In this document: positions 9,363 to 20,055 of the stretch, in pieces | Layout of the letters: the number at the start of each line of letters is the position of its first letter | How positions within the stretch are numbered: position 1 is the stretch's first letter | DNA from: Rhodococcus sp. PAMC28707 | GTDB lineage: Bacteria; Actinomycetota; Actinomycetes; Mycobacteriales; Mycobacteriaceae | Assembly (NCBI RefSeq): GCF_004795915.1 | Contig: NZ_CP039253.1 | Span: 1,302,001-1,366,000 of the forward strand | Length of the DNA stretch: 64,000 bases | Reading direction: 5' to 3' | Position numbers and translations under genes: made by a program | The notes under the pieces: model-generated | What the model was told of the DNA's origin: nothing | The model's input: the letters and a program-made list of their open reading frames with translations, nothing else | Databases searched by the model: none

Positions 9363-10067
9363 GTGCCCGAATCTGCGACAGTGCTAGTAGTCGACGACGA
9401 CGACGACGTCCTGTCCTCGCTCCAACGAGGACTTCAGCTCTCCGGATTCACGGTGATCACCGCCGCCGACGGCGCGGCCGCCCTGACCGTGGTCGCGAGT
9501 CGATCGCCGGACGTCGTCGTCCTGGATATCAACATGCCGATTCTCGACGGCGCGAGTGTCGTGAAGGCCTTGCGTGCAATGGGCAACGACGTGCCGATCT
9601 GCGTACTGAGTGCGCGCGCGTCGGTCGACGATCGAATCTCCGGTCTCGAATCCGGCGCCGATGACTATCTGACCAAACCTTTCGTCCTTGCCGAACTCGT
9701 CGCCCGGATCAACGCCATGTTGCGAAGACGAGCCAGTGCACCCCCGCCCGCCCCGACATCGACGTCGGAGATCTCGATCGGTGAACTGTCCGTCGATCTG
9801 CCCGGCTACCGCGCGCACAGTGGCGGCCGCGAACTCGACCTCACCAAAAGGGAATTCGAATTGCTGGCCATCCTTGCCCGCAACAAGGGCGTCGTGCTCA
9901 CGCGCGAGCGGTTGCTCGAACTCGTGTGGGGCTACGACTTCGTAGCCGACACCAATGTGGTCGACGTCTTCGTCGGATACCTGCGTCGCAAGCTGGAAGT
10001 CGGGGGCGCGCCGCGGGTGTTGCACACGGTCCGAGGGGTCGGATTCGTTCTCCGGGTCCCCTCATGA
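9363..10067 (+). CDS. prrA: Two-component response regulator PrrA
   Basis: A 234-residue OmpR/PhoB-type regulator: receiver domain at 1-120 with the acidic pocket DDDDD near residue 11, phosphoacceptor Asp55 in VVVLDINMP and Lys in LTKPF, then a winged-helix DNA-binding domain at about 133-230. Sequence matches mycobacterial PrrA very closely, including NMPILDG and [12 protein letters not shown]. PrrA is tied to early intracellular adaptation and central metabolism in mycobacteria. It starts with GTG and overlaps prrB by four bases (ATGA), so the pair is translationally coupled. Confidence 0.93.
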   Translation: MPESATVLVVDDDDDVLSSLQRGLQLSGFTVITAADGAAALTVVASRSPDVVVLDINMPILDGASVVKALRAMGNDVPICVLSARASVDDRISGLESGADDYLTKPFVLAELVARINAMLRRRASAPPPAPTSTSEISIGELSVDLPGYRAHSGGRELDLTKREFELLAILARNKGVVLTRERLLELVWGYDFVADTNVVDVFVGYLRRKLEVGGAPRVLHTVRGVGFVLRVPS

Positions 10068-11368
10068 GGTTCTCGTTGCGAGCGCGCGTCGCCGCAGCAA
10101 CGGCACTGGGCGCCACCCTCGTCGTTGCAGCTCTCGCAGTGGTGACCTCGGTTGCCATCTCACGCAACAACGTCAATCAGCTCGACGAGCGGTTGACGAC
10201 GGCGTCTCAGGCGCTCGTTCCCAATGCTGCGGTGCTCGAGACATTCCTCGATCAACTGTCCGCGGCGTTCGCCGTGACGATCCGTACCGGCGACACCGTC
10301 CGCGCCTCGACACCGATACAACTTCCCGATCTAGGCGAAGGCTCGGCCACCGTCGATGTGAACGGTCAGCGATTTCGGGTCTACACGACCAAAACTGTGT
10401 CCCTGGCGGATATCTCGATCGCTATCGGGGTCCCGGCCATCGAAGCACAGCAGGTCACCGACGAGCAGCAGAAGCAGGTCATCTTCGTCGGCCTCGGCGC
10501 GATTGCCGTTTCGACCGGACTCGGATGGCTGTTCGGCGGACGCGCGGTCCGACCGCTGGTCGAACTGACCCGCCAGGTGAGCGCCCGGCCGCCGATGCCA
10601 CCCGACACGAAGACCGGGGTACGCGAAGCCGACGAACTCGCCGTTGCCATCGGCGGAATGCTCCAACGCGTCAACGACGCTCAGGACCGCACCAACGCCG
10701 CACTGTCCACTGCCCGCGACTTCGCCGCAGTATCCGCGCACGAGCTACGCACTCCGCTGACAGCAATGCGCACCGACATCGAGGTCCTCAGCACACTCGA
10801 TCTCGGACCTGCTCAGCAACAGGAGATTCTGAACGACCTCGAGCGCACCCAGGGGCGAGTGGAAACTACACTCACTGCACTCGAAAGACTGGCCTCTGGC
10901 GAGTTGTCCAGCGACAGCGACCGCGTCCAGAGCGATGTGGTGGAGATCTGCGACATCGCCGCGCAAGACGCCATGCGGCAGTATCCGGGATTGGGGGTGC
11001 ACATCGAGTCCGAACCGTCGGTGTCGATGCGCGCTCTCCCCACCGGACTTCGGCTGGCACTCGGCAACGCACTGACCAACGCAGTTCGCCACGGTGGAGC
11101 CGACGCGGTGACCATCACGATCGAACGGGACGGCACCCGCGTGACCGTCATCGTCGACGACAACGGAACGGGCCTGCCGGAAGAGGAGCGGAGTTCGGTC
11201 TTCGAACGCTTCTACCGCGGCGCCTCCGCAGCCAAGGGTGGTTCCGGACTCGGCCTGGCGCTCGTCGAGCAGCAGGCCGAGCTGCACGGTGGCCGCGCTT
11301 ACTTCACCGACAGCCCGCCGGGAGGCGCCAGGTTGGTTCTCGAACTCGAAGACCAGACCCTGGCGTGA
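10064..11368 (+). CDS. prrB: Sensor histidine kinase PrrB
   Basis: A 434-residue sensor kinase with two transmembrane helices (about 12-33 and 139-158) bounding a periplasmic sensor of about 105 residues, a HAMP segment, the phosphoacceptor His226 in [10 protein letters not shown], and an HATPase domain with N box ([12 protein letters not shown]) and G boxes ([18 protein letters not shown]). The start ATG overlaps the prrA stop, which decides between this start and the longer open frame beginning at 9926. It would autophosphorylate and phosphorylate PrrA. The signal is unknown. Confidence 0.92.
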   Translation: MRFSLRARVAAATALGATLVVAALAVVTSVAISRNNVNQLDERLTTASQALVPNAAVLETFLDQLSAAFAVTIRTGDTVRASTPIQLPDLGEGSATVDVNGQRFRVYTTKTVSLADISIAIGVPAIEAQQVTDEQQKQVIFVGLGAIAVSTGLGWLFGGRAVRPLVELTRQVSARPPMPPDTKTGVREADELAVAIGGMLQRVNDAQDRTNAALSTARDFAAVSAHELRTPLTAMRTDIEVLSTLDLGPAQQQEILNDLERTQGRVETTLTALERLASGELSSDSDRVQSDVVEICDIAAQDAMRQYPGLGVHIESEPSVSMRALPTGLRLALGNALTNAVRHGGADAVTITIERDGTRVTVIVDDNGTGLPEEERSSVFERFYRGASAAKGGSGLGLALVEQQAELHGGRAYFTDSPPGGARLVLELEDQTLA

Positions 11369-11389
11369 ACGTCGACGGGCCCGAAGGGC

Positions 11390-11749
11390 CTATTTGACGT
11401 CGAGCAGGTCGATCACGAACACGAGGGTCTTGCCGGAGAGTCGGTGGCCTGCGCCTGCGGGACCGTATGCGAGCTCGGGTGGAATGGTCAGCTGACGTCT
11501 GCCGCCGATCTTCATGCCGGGGATTCCGTCCTGCCAGCCCTGGATCAGGCCGCGCAGCGGGAACTGAATCGACTCTCCACGACTCCACGAGGAGTCGAAC
11601 TCTTCACCGGAGTCGAACTCGACGCCGATGTAGTGGACTTCCACATCGCCGCCTGCGACAGCCTCGGCACCGTCACCCTCGACCAGGTCCACCACGACCA
11701 GATCGGTGGGGGGAGGTCCAGCCTGAAACTCGATCACTGGTTTCGTCAT
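11390..11749 (-). CDS. FKBP-type peptidyl-prolyl cis-trans isomerase
   Basis: A 119-residue single-domain FKBP. The hallmark FDSSWSRGESIQFPL, IQGWQDGIPGMKIGG and PPELAYGPAG segments, which form the hydrophobic pocket for the prolyl peptide, are all present. There is no signal peptide, so it is a cytoplasmic protein-folding helper, unlike membrane FkpA forms. It converges on prrB with a 21 bp gap and is transcribed alone. The start ATG is at 11749, with no strong ribosome-binding site visible. Confidence 0.93.
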   Translation of the reverse strand: MTKPVIEFQAGPPPTDLVVVDLVEGDGAEAVAGGDVEVHYIGVEFDSGEEFDSSWSRGESIQFPLRGLIQGWQDGIPGMKIGGRRQLTIPPELAYGPAGAGHRLSGKTLVFVIDLLDVK

Positions 11750-11829
11750 TCGCTCGACTTTACGTTGTGCAGGTCAGCGGATCTGAGCAGGTATGAGATT
11801 TACTCTATTTTCGCAGGTCAGCGCATTGC

Positions 11830-11851
11830 CTTCGGATAGCTCTATCCGAAG
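11830..11851. promoter_or_regulatory. Near-perfect palindrome upstream of amidase gene
   Basis: CTTCGGATAG at 11830-11839 and its exact complement CTATCCGAAG at 11842-11851 are separated by two bases. The element lies about 90 bp before the nitrilase-family gene in a 190-bp region between divergent genes. Short arms with a two-base centre look like an operator for a dimeric repressor rather than a terminator, since no T-run follows on either strand. Confidence 0.5.
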
Positions 11852-11940
11852 AACACGATCGACGATCGCAGATCAGCTCACAACAGCAATTGCATACCAT
11901 TGCGAACAGCACTCGATGAACGAGAATCAGGAGATCGAAG

Positions 11941-12735
11941 ATGAGCAGAACGATCCGGATCAGCCTCGCGCAAGTCACCAGCGGTACCGAACCGGCCGAC
12001 AATCTGAAGATCATCGAGTCATACACCCGTGCCGCTTACGCAGCCGGATCATCACTCGTCGTGTTCCCCGAGGCGATGATGCGATCCTTCTCGGGTCCGA
12101 TTCGAGGCATCGCCGAACCCCTGGACGGCCCGTGGGCCGACGCGGTCCGCGAGATCGCGCAGCGGATCGGTATCACCGTCGTGGCAGGCATGTTCACCCC
12201 GGCCGACAGCGGCAGAGTTGGCAACACCTTGCTGATCACCGGCCCCACCACCGAAGCACACTACGACAAGATCCACCTGTTCGACGCCTTCGGCTTCGCC
12301 GAATCCGACACCGTCGCACCTGGGTCCGATCCACTGGTTCTCACGATCGACGACGTCACCGTCGGGTTCGCCACTTGCTACGACCTGCGGTTCCCGGCGC
12401 TGTTCCAGCGGCTCGGAGATCTGGGTGCGGAACTTATCGTCGTTCCTGCATCCTGGGGCTCCGGTCCCGGCAAGGTCGAACAGTGGTCACTGCTGGCACG
12501 AGCACGTGCGCTCGACTCCACGGCCTTCGTCGCCGCCTGTGATCAGGCCGAACCCGACAACACCGGGGGCACGGCCCCACTGGGCGTCGGCCACAGCGTC
12601 GTCAGCTCCCCGACCGGGGAAATTCTCGGTGAACTCGACGCCACACCTGGGCTACTCACCGTAGATATCGATGCCGCACTCGTAGCACCGATCCGCGCGA
12701 AACTACCGGTGCTGGCAAACCGTCGGCAGTTCTAG
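11941..12735 (+). CDS. Carbon-nitrogen hydrolase (nitrilase superfamily)
   Basis: A 264-residue member of the nitrilase superfamily with the Glu-Lys-Cys triad visible: Glu in VVFPEAMM (about residue 42), Lys in YDKIHLFD (about 107) and Cys in FATCYDLRFP (about 145). The closest class by motif is the omega-amidase/Nit2-like group, which hydrolyses alpha-keto acid amides or deaminated glutathione; that assignment is inferred. A good AGGAG lies seven bases before the ATG. The palindrome about 90 bp upstream suggests specific regulation. A hairpin after the stop is shared with the convergent citrate synthase gene. Confidence 0.88.
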   Translation: MSRTIRISLAQVTSGTEPADNLKIIESYTRAAYAAGSSLVVFPEAMMRSFSGPIRGIAEPLDGPWADAVREIAQRIGITVVAGMFTPADSGRVGNTLLITGPTTEAHYDKIHLFDAFGFAESDTVAPGSDPLVLTIDDVTVGFATCYDLRFPALFQRLGDLGAELIVVPASWGSGPGKVEQWSLLARARALDSTAFVAACDQAEPDNTGGTAPLGVGHSVVSSPTGEILGELDATPGLLTVDIDAALVAPIRAKLPVLANRRQF

Positions 12736-12763
12736 CCCTCGACACTTGCCCTCGACGGATACG

Positions 12764-12803
12764 ACGAAAGCCGCCGACTCCTTCCGGAGGCGGCGGCTTT
12801 CGT
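12764..12803. terminator. Bidirectional hairpin terminator
   Basis: A perfect 13-bp stem (from 12764, ACGAAAGCCGCCG, to its complement ending at 12803) encloses a 14-base loop between the convergent amidase and citrate synthase genes. It could stop transcription from both sides. Only short T-rich tails are present, so efficiency is uncertain. Confidence 0.7.
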
Positions 12804-12816
12804 AAGGGTTCTTCTA

Positions 12817-14115
12817 CTAGCGGGAACCGAGATCCTTGTAGTCCCGCTCGGTGTAACCGGTGTAGATCTGACGCGGACGCCCGATCTTGGTGGTCGGGTC
12901 CTCGTGCATTTCGCGCCAGTGCGCAATCCAGCCGGGGAGCCGGCCCATGGCGAACAACACCGTGAACATCCGCGGCGGGAAGCCCATCGCGCGGTAGATC
13001 AGTCCGGTGTAGAAGTCCACGTTCGGGTAGAGCTTGCGCTCGACGAAGTAGTCGTCGGTCAACGCGGTCTCTTCCAACTTGAGTGCGATGTCGAGGAGTT
13101 CGTCTCCGTTGCCCAGCTTCGAGAGGATCGTGTGTGCAGTTTCCTTGACCAGCGTCGCGCGCGGATCGAAGCTCTTGTAGACGCGGTGCCCGAAGCCCAT
13201 GAGCTTCACGCCGTCTTCCTTGTTCTTGACACGATTGACGAAGTCGGTTGCGTCGCCGCCCTCGGCCTTGATCTTGTCGAGCATCTCGAGGACTGCCTGG
13301 TTGGCGCCGCCGTGCAGCGGACCCCACAGTGCGTTGATGCCACCGGAGATAGACGTGAACAGGTTTGCATCCGAGGAACCGACGAGACGAACCGTCGACG
13401 TCGAACAGTTCTGCTCGTGATCGGCATGCAGGATGAGAAGCATGTCGAGTGCCTTGACGATTTCGGGATCGACCTCGTACGGCTCGGCTGGGAAGCCGAA
13501 CGTCATACGCAGGAAGTTCTCCACGAGACTCTTCGAGTTGTCCGGGTACAGGAACGGCTGACCGACGGACTTCTTGTAGGCGTACGCGGCGATGGTCGGC
13601 AGCTTGGCCAGCAAGCGGATGGTCGACAACTCCACCTGCTCGGGGTCGTCCGGGTCCAGCGAATCCTGGTAGTACGCCGACAGTGCGTTGACGGCACTCG
13701 ACAACACCGGCATCGGGTGCGCGTTGCGCGGGAAACCGTCGAAGAACCGCTTGAGGTCCTCGTGCAGCAGCGTGTGTCGACGGATCTTGTCGGTGAAGGT
13801 CTCGAGCTGATCATCCGTGGGCAGCTCGCCGTAGATCAGCAGGTAGCTGACCTCGATGAACGAAGACTTACCGGCAAGCTGTTCGATCGGGTACCCGCGA
13901 TAACGCAGGATTCCCTTGTCACCATCGATGTAGGTGATGGCCGACTTCGTCGACGCAGTGTTGACGAAACCACCGTCGAGCGTCGTGTAGCCGGTGCTAG
14001 CCAGCAGCTTTCCCAGTTCGATACCGTCATTGCCTTCACTTGCCTTGGCAATGGACATGACGTGTTCGCCACCGGGATAGGTGAGGGTGGCTTTTGCTTC
14101 ATTCTCAGCGGGCAC
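12817..14115 (-). CDS. gltA: Citrate synthase
   Basis: About 432 residues, type II (NADH-class length) citrate synthase that condenses oxaloacetate and acetyl-CoA to citrate. Active-site segments are intact: the first His in GPLHGGANQAV, the second in KLMGFGHRVYK, and Asp in the PNVDFYTG region. It is highly similar to mycobacterial GltA2 along its whole length. The frame opens at 14148, but I prefer the GTG at 14115, which has AGAGGGA seven bases upstream and gives a length matching GltA2. A second, shorter citrate synthase gene lies 3 kb away, so this is probably the main TCA-cycle enzyme. Confidence 0.95.
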   Translation of the reverse strand: MPAENEAKATLTYPGGEHVMSIAKASEGNDGIELGKLLASTGYTTLDGGFVNTASTKSAITYIDGDKGILRYRGYPIEQLAGKSSFIEVSYLLIYGELPTDDQLETFTDKIRRHTLLHEDLKRFFDGFPRNAHPMPVLSSAVNALSAYYQDSLDPDDPEQVELSTIRLLAKLPTIAAYAYKKSVGQPFLYPDNSKSLVENFLRMTFGFPAEPYEVDPEIVKALDMLLILHADHEQNCSTSTVRLVGSSDANLFTSISGGINALWGPLHGGANQAVLEMLDKIKAEGGDATDFVNRVKNKEDGVKLMGFGHRVYKSFDPRATLVKETAHTILSKLGNGDELLDIALKLEETALTDDYFVERKLYPNVDFYTGLIYRAMGFPPRMFTVLFAMGRLPGWIAHWREMHEDPTTKIGRPRQIYTGYTERDYKDLGSR

Positions 14116-14187
14116 GAATGGTCCCTCTCGAACTCTGGTAACGGACATGTACTTAGATCGGAAACAATCTTCAGTCGATAGAGAAAT

Positions 14188-15126
14188 CTAGTCTCTCGGC
14201 GCCTCGGACGACCACGGAGGGTCTGCCCCCGGACGCGAAACCGTGATGGCTGCGGCCCGTGCGGCAAATCTCAGTGCTCGCTCCCACTCTTCCTTGATCA
14301 TCTCGCTCAATGCTCCAGATGTGAGAATATTCTCCTCTTCCAAAAAGCGGAGTAAAGCGCCGTGAACAGTGTCACCTGCACCGATGGTGTCGACTACATC
14401 CACCGAGACTCCGGGCACGCCGATCTCGCCCTTCGCGGTGAACACCGATATGCCGTTTCCGCCGCGAGTCATCACCACCGCAGTGACACCGCTCGCGAGC
14501 CAATCGTCGACCGAAGTACCTTCCGGACCTGATCCCAGCCAGTGGGAATCGTCTTCCGAGACCTTCAAGATGTCGACGGCGGGCAGCCAGGTCTTGAATC
14601 TCGCTCGGAAACCGTCGGCGGTGATGTCCCCGCTCGGACTGTCGATGGCCGCAGGCCTGATGTTCGGGTCGAGCATCGTCAATTTCCCGGCGTCGTGGGC
14701 ACGATGGAGCAGCGCGGCGTACACCGAAGCCCCCGGTTCGTAGAGCAGCGACAATGTGCCGAAAGACAGCGCGGTGATGTCTTCGGGGAGTTGGCGAGGA
14801 TCGGATACGAGACGGTCGGCCGTGCCGTCGGCATAGAACGAGTACTGCGCGCTCCCGTCGTCGGCAAGCGTCGTCATCGCCAGCGTCGTCGGTTCCGCCC
14901 CTCGCTGCACCCAGGAAGTGTCGACACCGGCGTCGCGCAGGCTGTTGAGGATCTGCTCACCGAACGGATCCGTCGACACCCGTGACAGAAAGGCGACCGA
15001 GGAACCGAGCCGACCGAGAGTTACCGCGACATTGAACGGTCCCCCGCCGAGCTTCGGCGACAACAACGGGCCCTCGTGCACGGGTACGAGGTCGACGAGC
15101 GCTTCGCCGCAGACAAGAATCGTCAC
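14188..15126 (-). CDS. PfkB-family carbohydrate kinase (fructokinase-like)
   Basis: A 312-residue ribokinase/PfkB sugar kinase: N-terminal GGGPFNVAVTLGRLG substrate signature near residue 28 and the C-terminal DTIGAGDT motif with the catalytic Asp. It phosphorylates a sugar, most like bacterial fructokinases, but the sugar is not certain. The start is a GTG that overlaps the stop of the upstream aldose epimerase gene in a GTGA junction at 15123-15126, so the two are translated together and probably act on the same sugar. Its 3' end is 72 bp from the citrate synthase start. Confidence 0.88.
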   Translation of the reverse strand: MTILVCGEALVDLVPVHEGPLLSPKLGGGPFNVAVTLGRLGSSVAFLSRVSTDPFGEQILNSLRDAGVDTSWVQRGAEPTTLAMTTLADDGSAQYSFYADGTADRLVSDPRQLPEDITALSFGTLSLLYEPGASVYAALLHRAHDAGKLTMLDPNIRPAAIDSPSGDITADGFRARFKTWLPAVDILKVSEDDSHWLGSGPEGTSVDDWLASGVTAVVMTRGGNGISVFTAKGEIGVPGVSVDVVDTIGAGDTVHGALLRFLEEENILTSGALSEMIKEEWERALRFAARAAAITVSRPGADPPWSSEAPRD

Positions 15127-16067
15127 GCTGACCGGTGCCCCATTCCCCAAGACCCGGACCACGACTGTCCGGGTTGCATAACCAGTAGATCGATCTCGGA
15201 GTTCAACGCGTCGGGCGGGCACGTCATCGGCTCGATGGCCAACGCTCGACCCCGATCCGGATACGCCTGATCGTGCGCAGGATCGGCCGTGAAGACCTGC
15301 ACCCAGTCGAATTCACGGTCGGTCCACAGCACCGTCGCGGTCCCGTCCGGTGCCCGGAGAATGTGCTGGGCATGGCCGTCGACGTCGGGCAATTCGGCGC
15401 TGAAGGGAGTATCCAGCCAGACCCCCTTCAACGACCTCGGCGTTCGGAAGTCGTATTCCGTACCGGCAGTCTCGACGGAAGGTCCGTTGGGCAGCATGCG
15501 CTTGGGATCCAGCTGCAACCTGGTGCCGGCCGAGAACTCGAGGGTGCATTCGTCCAACGGAACGTCCCCGACGCGAACGAACGTGTGAAAACCCATACCG
15601 AACGGCGCAGCGGTGCTTCCGACGTTCTCCGCGGTGGCTGTGACGACCAAGCCATCGCGTGTCAGCTCGTGCGCCACGGTCAACGTCAACGGATACGGCC
15701 ATCCCTTCTGCTCACCGATGTCCACCGTTTGTACGACGCGGGCGTCCGCCCGATCGACGACAGTCCACTCGGCACCTCGCACGAATCCGTGACTGGCGTT
15801 GTTACGGATAGGCTCGGTGATCTCGAGCTGATGCTCGATACCGCCGAAAGTGAATCTGCCGTCGGCGACTCGGTTCGGCCAGGGCGCGAGGACCGAACCG
15901 GCCGACAGGGGCGGTTTCTCACCTGACTGAAACGTCTCGGTCAGCGGCGAGCCGTCGAACTCGAGCATCCGCAGGCCTGCACCCGTGGAAACGATCTCGG
16001 CTCGATACTTCCCACTGACCAACCGGTAGGTCTCGCTGGCGCTTCGTTCGTCAGGCATGAGTGTCAT
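15123..16067 (-). CDS. Aldose 1-epimerase family protein
   Basis: A 314-residue galactose mutarotase-like protein of mostly beta structure. Expected active-site features are seen: ASHGFVRGAEW with the catalytic His region, GMGFHTFVRV with the second His, and DREFDWVQVFT with a late Glu/Asp-bearing strand. It interconverts alpha and beta anomers of a hexose. The GTGA overlap with the following sugar kinase gene suggests that it supplies the anomer used by that kinase. ATG start at 16067; an internal ATG three codons on is the other option. Confidence 0.87.
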   Translation of the reverse strand: MTLMPDERSASETYRLVSGKYRAEIVSTGAGLRMLEFDGSPLTETFQSGEKPPLSAGSVLAPWPNRVADGRFTFGGIEHQLEITEPIRNNASHGFVRGAEWTVVDRADARVVQTVDIGEQKGWPYPLTLTVAHELTRDGLVVTATAENVGSTAAPFGMGFHTFVRVGDVPLDECTLEFSAGTRLQLDPKRMLPNGPSVETAGTEYDFRTPRSLKGVWLDTPFSAELPDVDGHAQHILRAPDGTATVLWTDREFDWVQVFTADPAHDQAYPDRGRALAIEPMTCPPDALNSEIDLLVMQPGQSWSGSWGMGHRSA

Positions 16068-16117
16068 TGTCCACGCTGGGAGTCCTCTCAGGAGTCTCTA
16101 TAGCGAATGCAGGCAGG

Positions 16118-16765
16118 TCACGGCTGTAGTCGCTCGACTACCGACGTCGCGACCGTGAAGCGAATTCGGTTGTGCAGACGGTTTGTTCGGCCCTGCCAGA
16201 ACTCGACGGTGTCGGGCAGGACCCGAAACCCACCCCAGTGCGGAGGAACGGGCACCACCTGGCCGTCGAACTTTCGGTCCACATTCTCGAGTGCCTGCTC
16301 GAGCTCGGCCCTCGAACTCACCGGGCGCGATTGTTGCGATGCCCATGCACCCAACTGCGATCCCCGCGGCCGAGATGCGAAGTACTCGGCCGTGTTCTCG
16401 GCGGACACTCGCTCGACCGCGCCCCGAATGGTCAGCTGACGCCCGATACCGATCCACGGGAACGTCACGGACGCATACGGCGTGTGGGTGAGTTGCCTGC
16501 CTTTGTCGGAGTCGTAATTGGTGTAGAAGACGACGCCGTCCACGTCGAGGCCCTTGCAGAGGACCGTGCGCGTGGACGGATGTCCCGCGGCATCGACGGT
16601 GGCGAGGACCAGTGCGTTCGGTTCGGGAATGTCGGCCTCGATGGCCTCGGTCAACCACTCCTGCGCCACCGGCAGCCAACCGCTGTGCAGTCGGCCGACG
16701 TCGAGGTCGGTGTCCGTGCCGTAGTCGACACGCAAATCAGCAAGGTGTGGTTCTCGGTTCGGCAC
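16118..16765 (-). CDS. pdxH: Pyridoxamine 5'-phosphate oxidase
   Basis: About 215 residues, normal length for PdxH. It oxidises pyridoxine or pyridoxamine 5'-phosphate to PLP using FMN. Visible family segments: RTVLCKGLD and FYTNYDSDKGRQL (FMN phosphate binding), SQQSRPVSSRAELE, VPVPPHWGGFRV, and the C-terminal FWQGRTNRLHNRIRF signature. The frame is open to 16864, but the GTG at 16765 gives the family length. It is divergent from the second citrate synthase gene, with the shared promoter region at 16766-16889. PLP is the cofactor of SerC and DapC encoded nearby. Confidence 0.94.
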   Translation of the reverse strand: MPNREPHLADLRVDYGTDTDLDVGRLHSGWLPVAQEWLTEAIEADIPEPNALVLATVDAAGHPSTRTVLCKGLDVDGVVFYTNYDSDKGRQLTHTPYASVTFPWIGIGRQLTIRGAVERVSAENTAEYFASRPRGSQLGAWASQQSRPVSSRAELEQALENVDRKFDGQVVPVPPHWGGFRVLPDTVEFWQGRTNRLHNRIRFTVATSVVERLQP

Positions 16766-16889
16766 GAACCCAGACGCTACTCCCGAGTACGACCGGCTAA
16801 AGTTCTCCCTGAAGAGAAAGCCCGGACGCGGCCCGGACCGGGCACTACGGCTGGAGCCGGGCACTACGGTTACGAGGAGAGTCCAGGCA

Positions 16890-18008
16890 ATGGCTGTTCA
16901 ACAGGTCCCCGAAGATTTCGTCAGTGGCCTCGAGGGCGTCGTCGCCTTCACCACCGACATCGCCGAACCGGACAAAGACGGCGGCGCACTGCGTTATCGC
17001 GGCGTCGACATCGAAGACCTCGTATCCAAGCGTGTGACGTTCGGCAACGTGTGGGCACTGCTCGTCGACGGAAAATTCGGCTCGGGGCTGCCGCCCGCCG
17101 AGCCGTTTCCGCTCCCGGTCCACACCGGTGACGTCCGCGTCGACGTCCAGGCAGGTCTTGCGATGCTCGCACCGATCTGGGGTTACGAGCCGCTACTCGA
17201 CATCGACGACGCCACCGCCCGCGACCAGCTCGCCCGCGCGTCCGTGATGGCACTGTCCTACGTCGCACAGTCCGCTCGCGGAATCCACCAGCCGGCGGTG
17301 CCGCAGAAGCAGATCGATCAGTGCGAAACCGTCACCGCCCGCTTCATGACTCGCTGGAAGGGTGACCCGGACCCGGCCCACACCGAGGCCATCGACGCCT
17401 ACTGGGTCTCCGCGGCCGAGCACGGGATGAATGCTTCGACGTTCACCGCGAGAGTCATCGCCTCCACCGGAGCCGACGTCGCCGCGGCACTGTCCGGAGC
17501 GATCGGCGCCATGTCCGGCCCGTTGCACGGTGGCGCACCGGCTCGAGTACTGCCGATGATCGAAGAGGTCGAGAAGACCGACGATCCCCGCGGACTCGTC
17601 AAGGGAATTCTCGACCGCAAAGAAAAGCTCATGGGCTTCGGGCACCGTGTCTACCGCGCCCAGGATCCCCGTGCCCGGGTGCTGCGCGCGACCGCGAAGC
17701 GACTCGGTGCACCCCGCTACGAGGCCGCTGCCGCGCTCGAGCAGGCCGCGCTCACCGAACTGCGTGAACGTCGCCCGGACCGCGCAATCGAAACCAACGT
17801 CGAGTTCTGGGCCGCGGTGATCCTCGATTTCGCCGAGGTTCCCCCGCACATGATGCCCGCGATGTTCACCTGTGGCCGCACCGCCGGCTGGTGCGCGCAC
17901 ATCATGGAACAGAAACGACTCGGAAAGCTCGTACGCCCGGCAGCCATCTATACCGGGCCTGCGCCCCGCATCCCCGAATCCGTCGACGGGTGGGGCCAGA
18001 TCGCCTGA
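16890..18008 (+). CDS. citA: Citrate synthase 2 (CitA-type)
   Basis: A 372-residue citrate synthase, shorter than GltA because it lacks part of the N-terminal domain, as in mycobacterial CitA and methylcitrate synthases. Catalytic segments SGPLHGGAPARVL, LMGFGHRVYR and the late Asp/Arg region (RAIETNVEFWAAV) are intact. It could make citrate or 2-methylcitrate; without PrpC/PrpD neighbours the citrate assignment is preferred but not certain. GAGGAGAG lies about eight bases before the ATG. Followed on the same strand by serC after 48 bp. Confidence 0.9.
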   Translation: MAVQQVPEDFVSGLEGVVAFTTDIAEPDKDGGALRYRGVDIEDLVSKRVTFGNVWALLVDGKFGSGLPPAEPFPLPVHTGDVRVDVQAGLAMLAPIWGYEPLLDIDDATARDQLARASVMALSYVAQSARGIHQPAVPQKQIDQCETVTARFMTRWKGDPDPAHTEAIDAYWVSAAEHGMNASTFTARVIASTGADVAAALSGAIGAMSGPLHGGAPARVLPMIEEVEKTDDPRGLVKGILDRKEKLMGFGHRVYRAQDPRARVLRATAKRLGAPRYEAAAALEQAALTELRERRPDRAIETNVEFWAAVILDFAEVPPHMMPAMFTCGRTAGWCAHIMEQKRLGKLVRPAAIYTGPAPRIPESVDGWGQIA

Positions 18009-19190
<1,182 letters not shown>

Positions 19191-19276
19191 CAGAACGCTC
19201 ACAGCTCGGGCGCTGCCGACGAGGCTTACACTTGCAGATACGTTCGCAAGCGCAACGACCTCGGAGGGAGCGCCCG

Positions 19277-19963
19277 ATGACCGTTTCCGCGCTTCTGTCG
19301 AGGTTGCGTGTCACCATCGCGTATCTCGCGCTTGCCATCGCTTCGGCGATATTTCTGTCCCAGCTCCGCCCCCGCGCCCAGTGGCACGTACTCCGCGAGG
19401 CGAGCACCAATCTGCACAATCTTTCCGACGGCCATATCGCCACTCTCGTCGCCAGCGTGTTCTTGACCGACGGGGAAGTGAACTGGTTGTGGCTTGCCTC
19501 GGTTGCCGCCCTGTTCGCCGTGGCCGAATGGGTGTCCGGGTCGAGGCGATTTCTCTGTACCTTCCTGCTCGGACATGTCGGAGCGACGGCGTTGGTGGCG
19601 ATCGGACTGTTCGTCGGCATCCACGCGGACTGGCTCGCCGACTCCCTCACCATGGCGATCGATGTCGGAGTGAGTTACGCCGCTGCTGCGGTTGCCGGGT
19701 CGTTGATTCGATATCTCCACCGCTCTTGGCGCATTGCCTGGGCGGTGGGATGGGCAGCGGTCGTGGCGGTCGCCGCGATCTCCGACCCGACCTTTACGGC
19801 ATTCGGACACATCGCTGCGCTGACTATCGGGTTCACGCTCGGTGCCCACTACATCCGAGCGGACTCGATAGCCAAGGGCGCCAACACCTTTGATGCTGCC
19901 ATCACCGAACAACCACAGCAGGACACTGCAATGACTACGCTCATGAGTCACGAGCATCGGTGA
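19277..19963 (+). CDS. Rhomboid-like integral membrane protein
   Basis: A 228-residue protein with about six transmembrane helices. An FLLGHVGATALVAIG segment and the spacing of helices resemble rhomboid-like proteins of actinobacteria, but I cannot identify a serine nucleophile GxSG and a His partner with confidence, so it may be inactive or act differently. Start chosen at the ATG 19277, with GGAGGGAG about seven bases upstream; the longer open frame runs back through serC. It precedes sepH, with about 93 bp between the stop and the sepH start. Confidence 0.6.
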   Translation: MTVSALLSRLRVTIAYLALAIASAIFLSQLRPRAQWHVLREASTNLHNLSDGHIATLVASVFLTDGEVNWLWLASVAALFAVAEWVSGSRRFLCTFLLGHVGATALVAIGLFVGIHADWLADSLTMAIDVGVSYAAAAVAGSLIRYLHRSWRIAWAVGWAAVVAVAAISDPTFTAFGHIAALTIGFTLGAHYIRADSIAKGANTFDAAITEQPQQDTAMTTLMSHEHR

Positions 19964-20055
19964 TGCCGGATGCGTGTCGGATACACACCGTCGATCACGA
20001 TTGGATTACTGTCGAGCAGGACGATATCGCGAGTCGGCGCGATGAGGAGGTCAAG

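Noticed and set aside
12904..14181. Long plus-strand frame (425 codons) opposite citrate synthase
   Set aside because: It is the complement of a highly conserved gene, has Val/Arg-rich composition and no family features; typical antisense shadow in GC-rich DNA.
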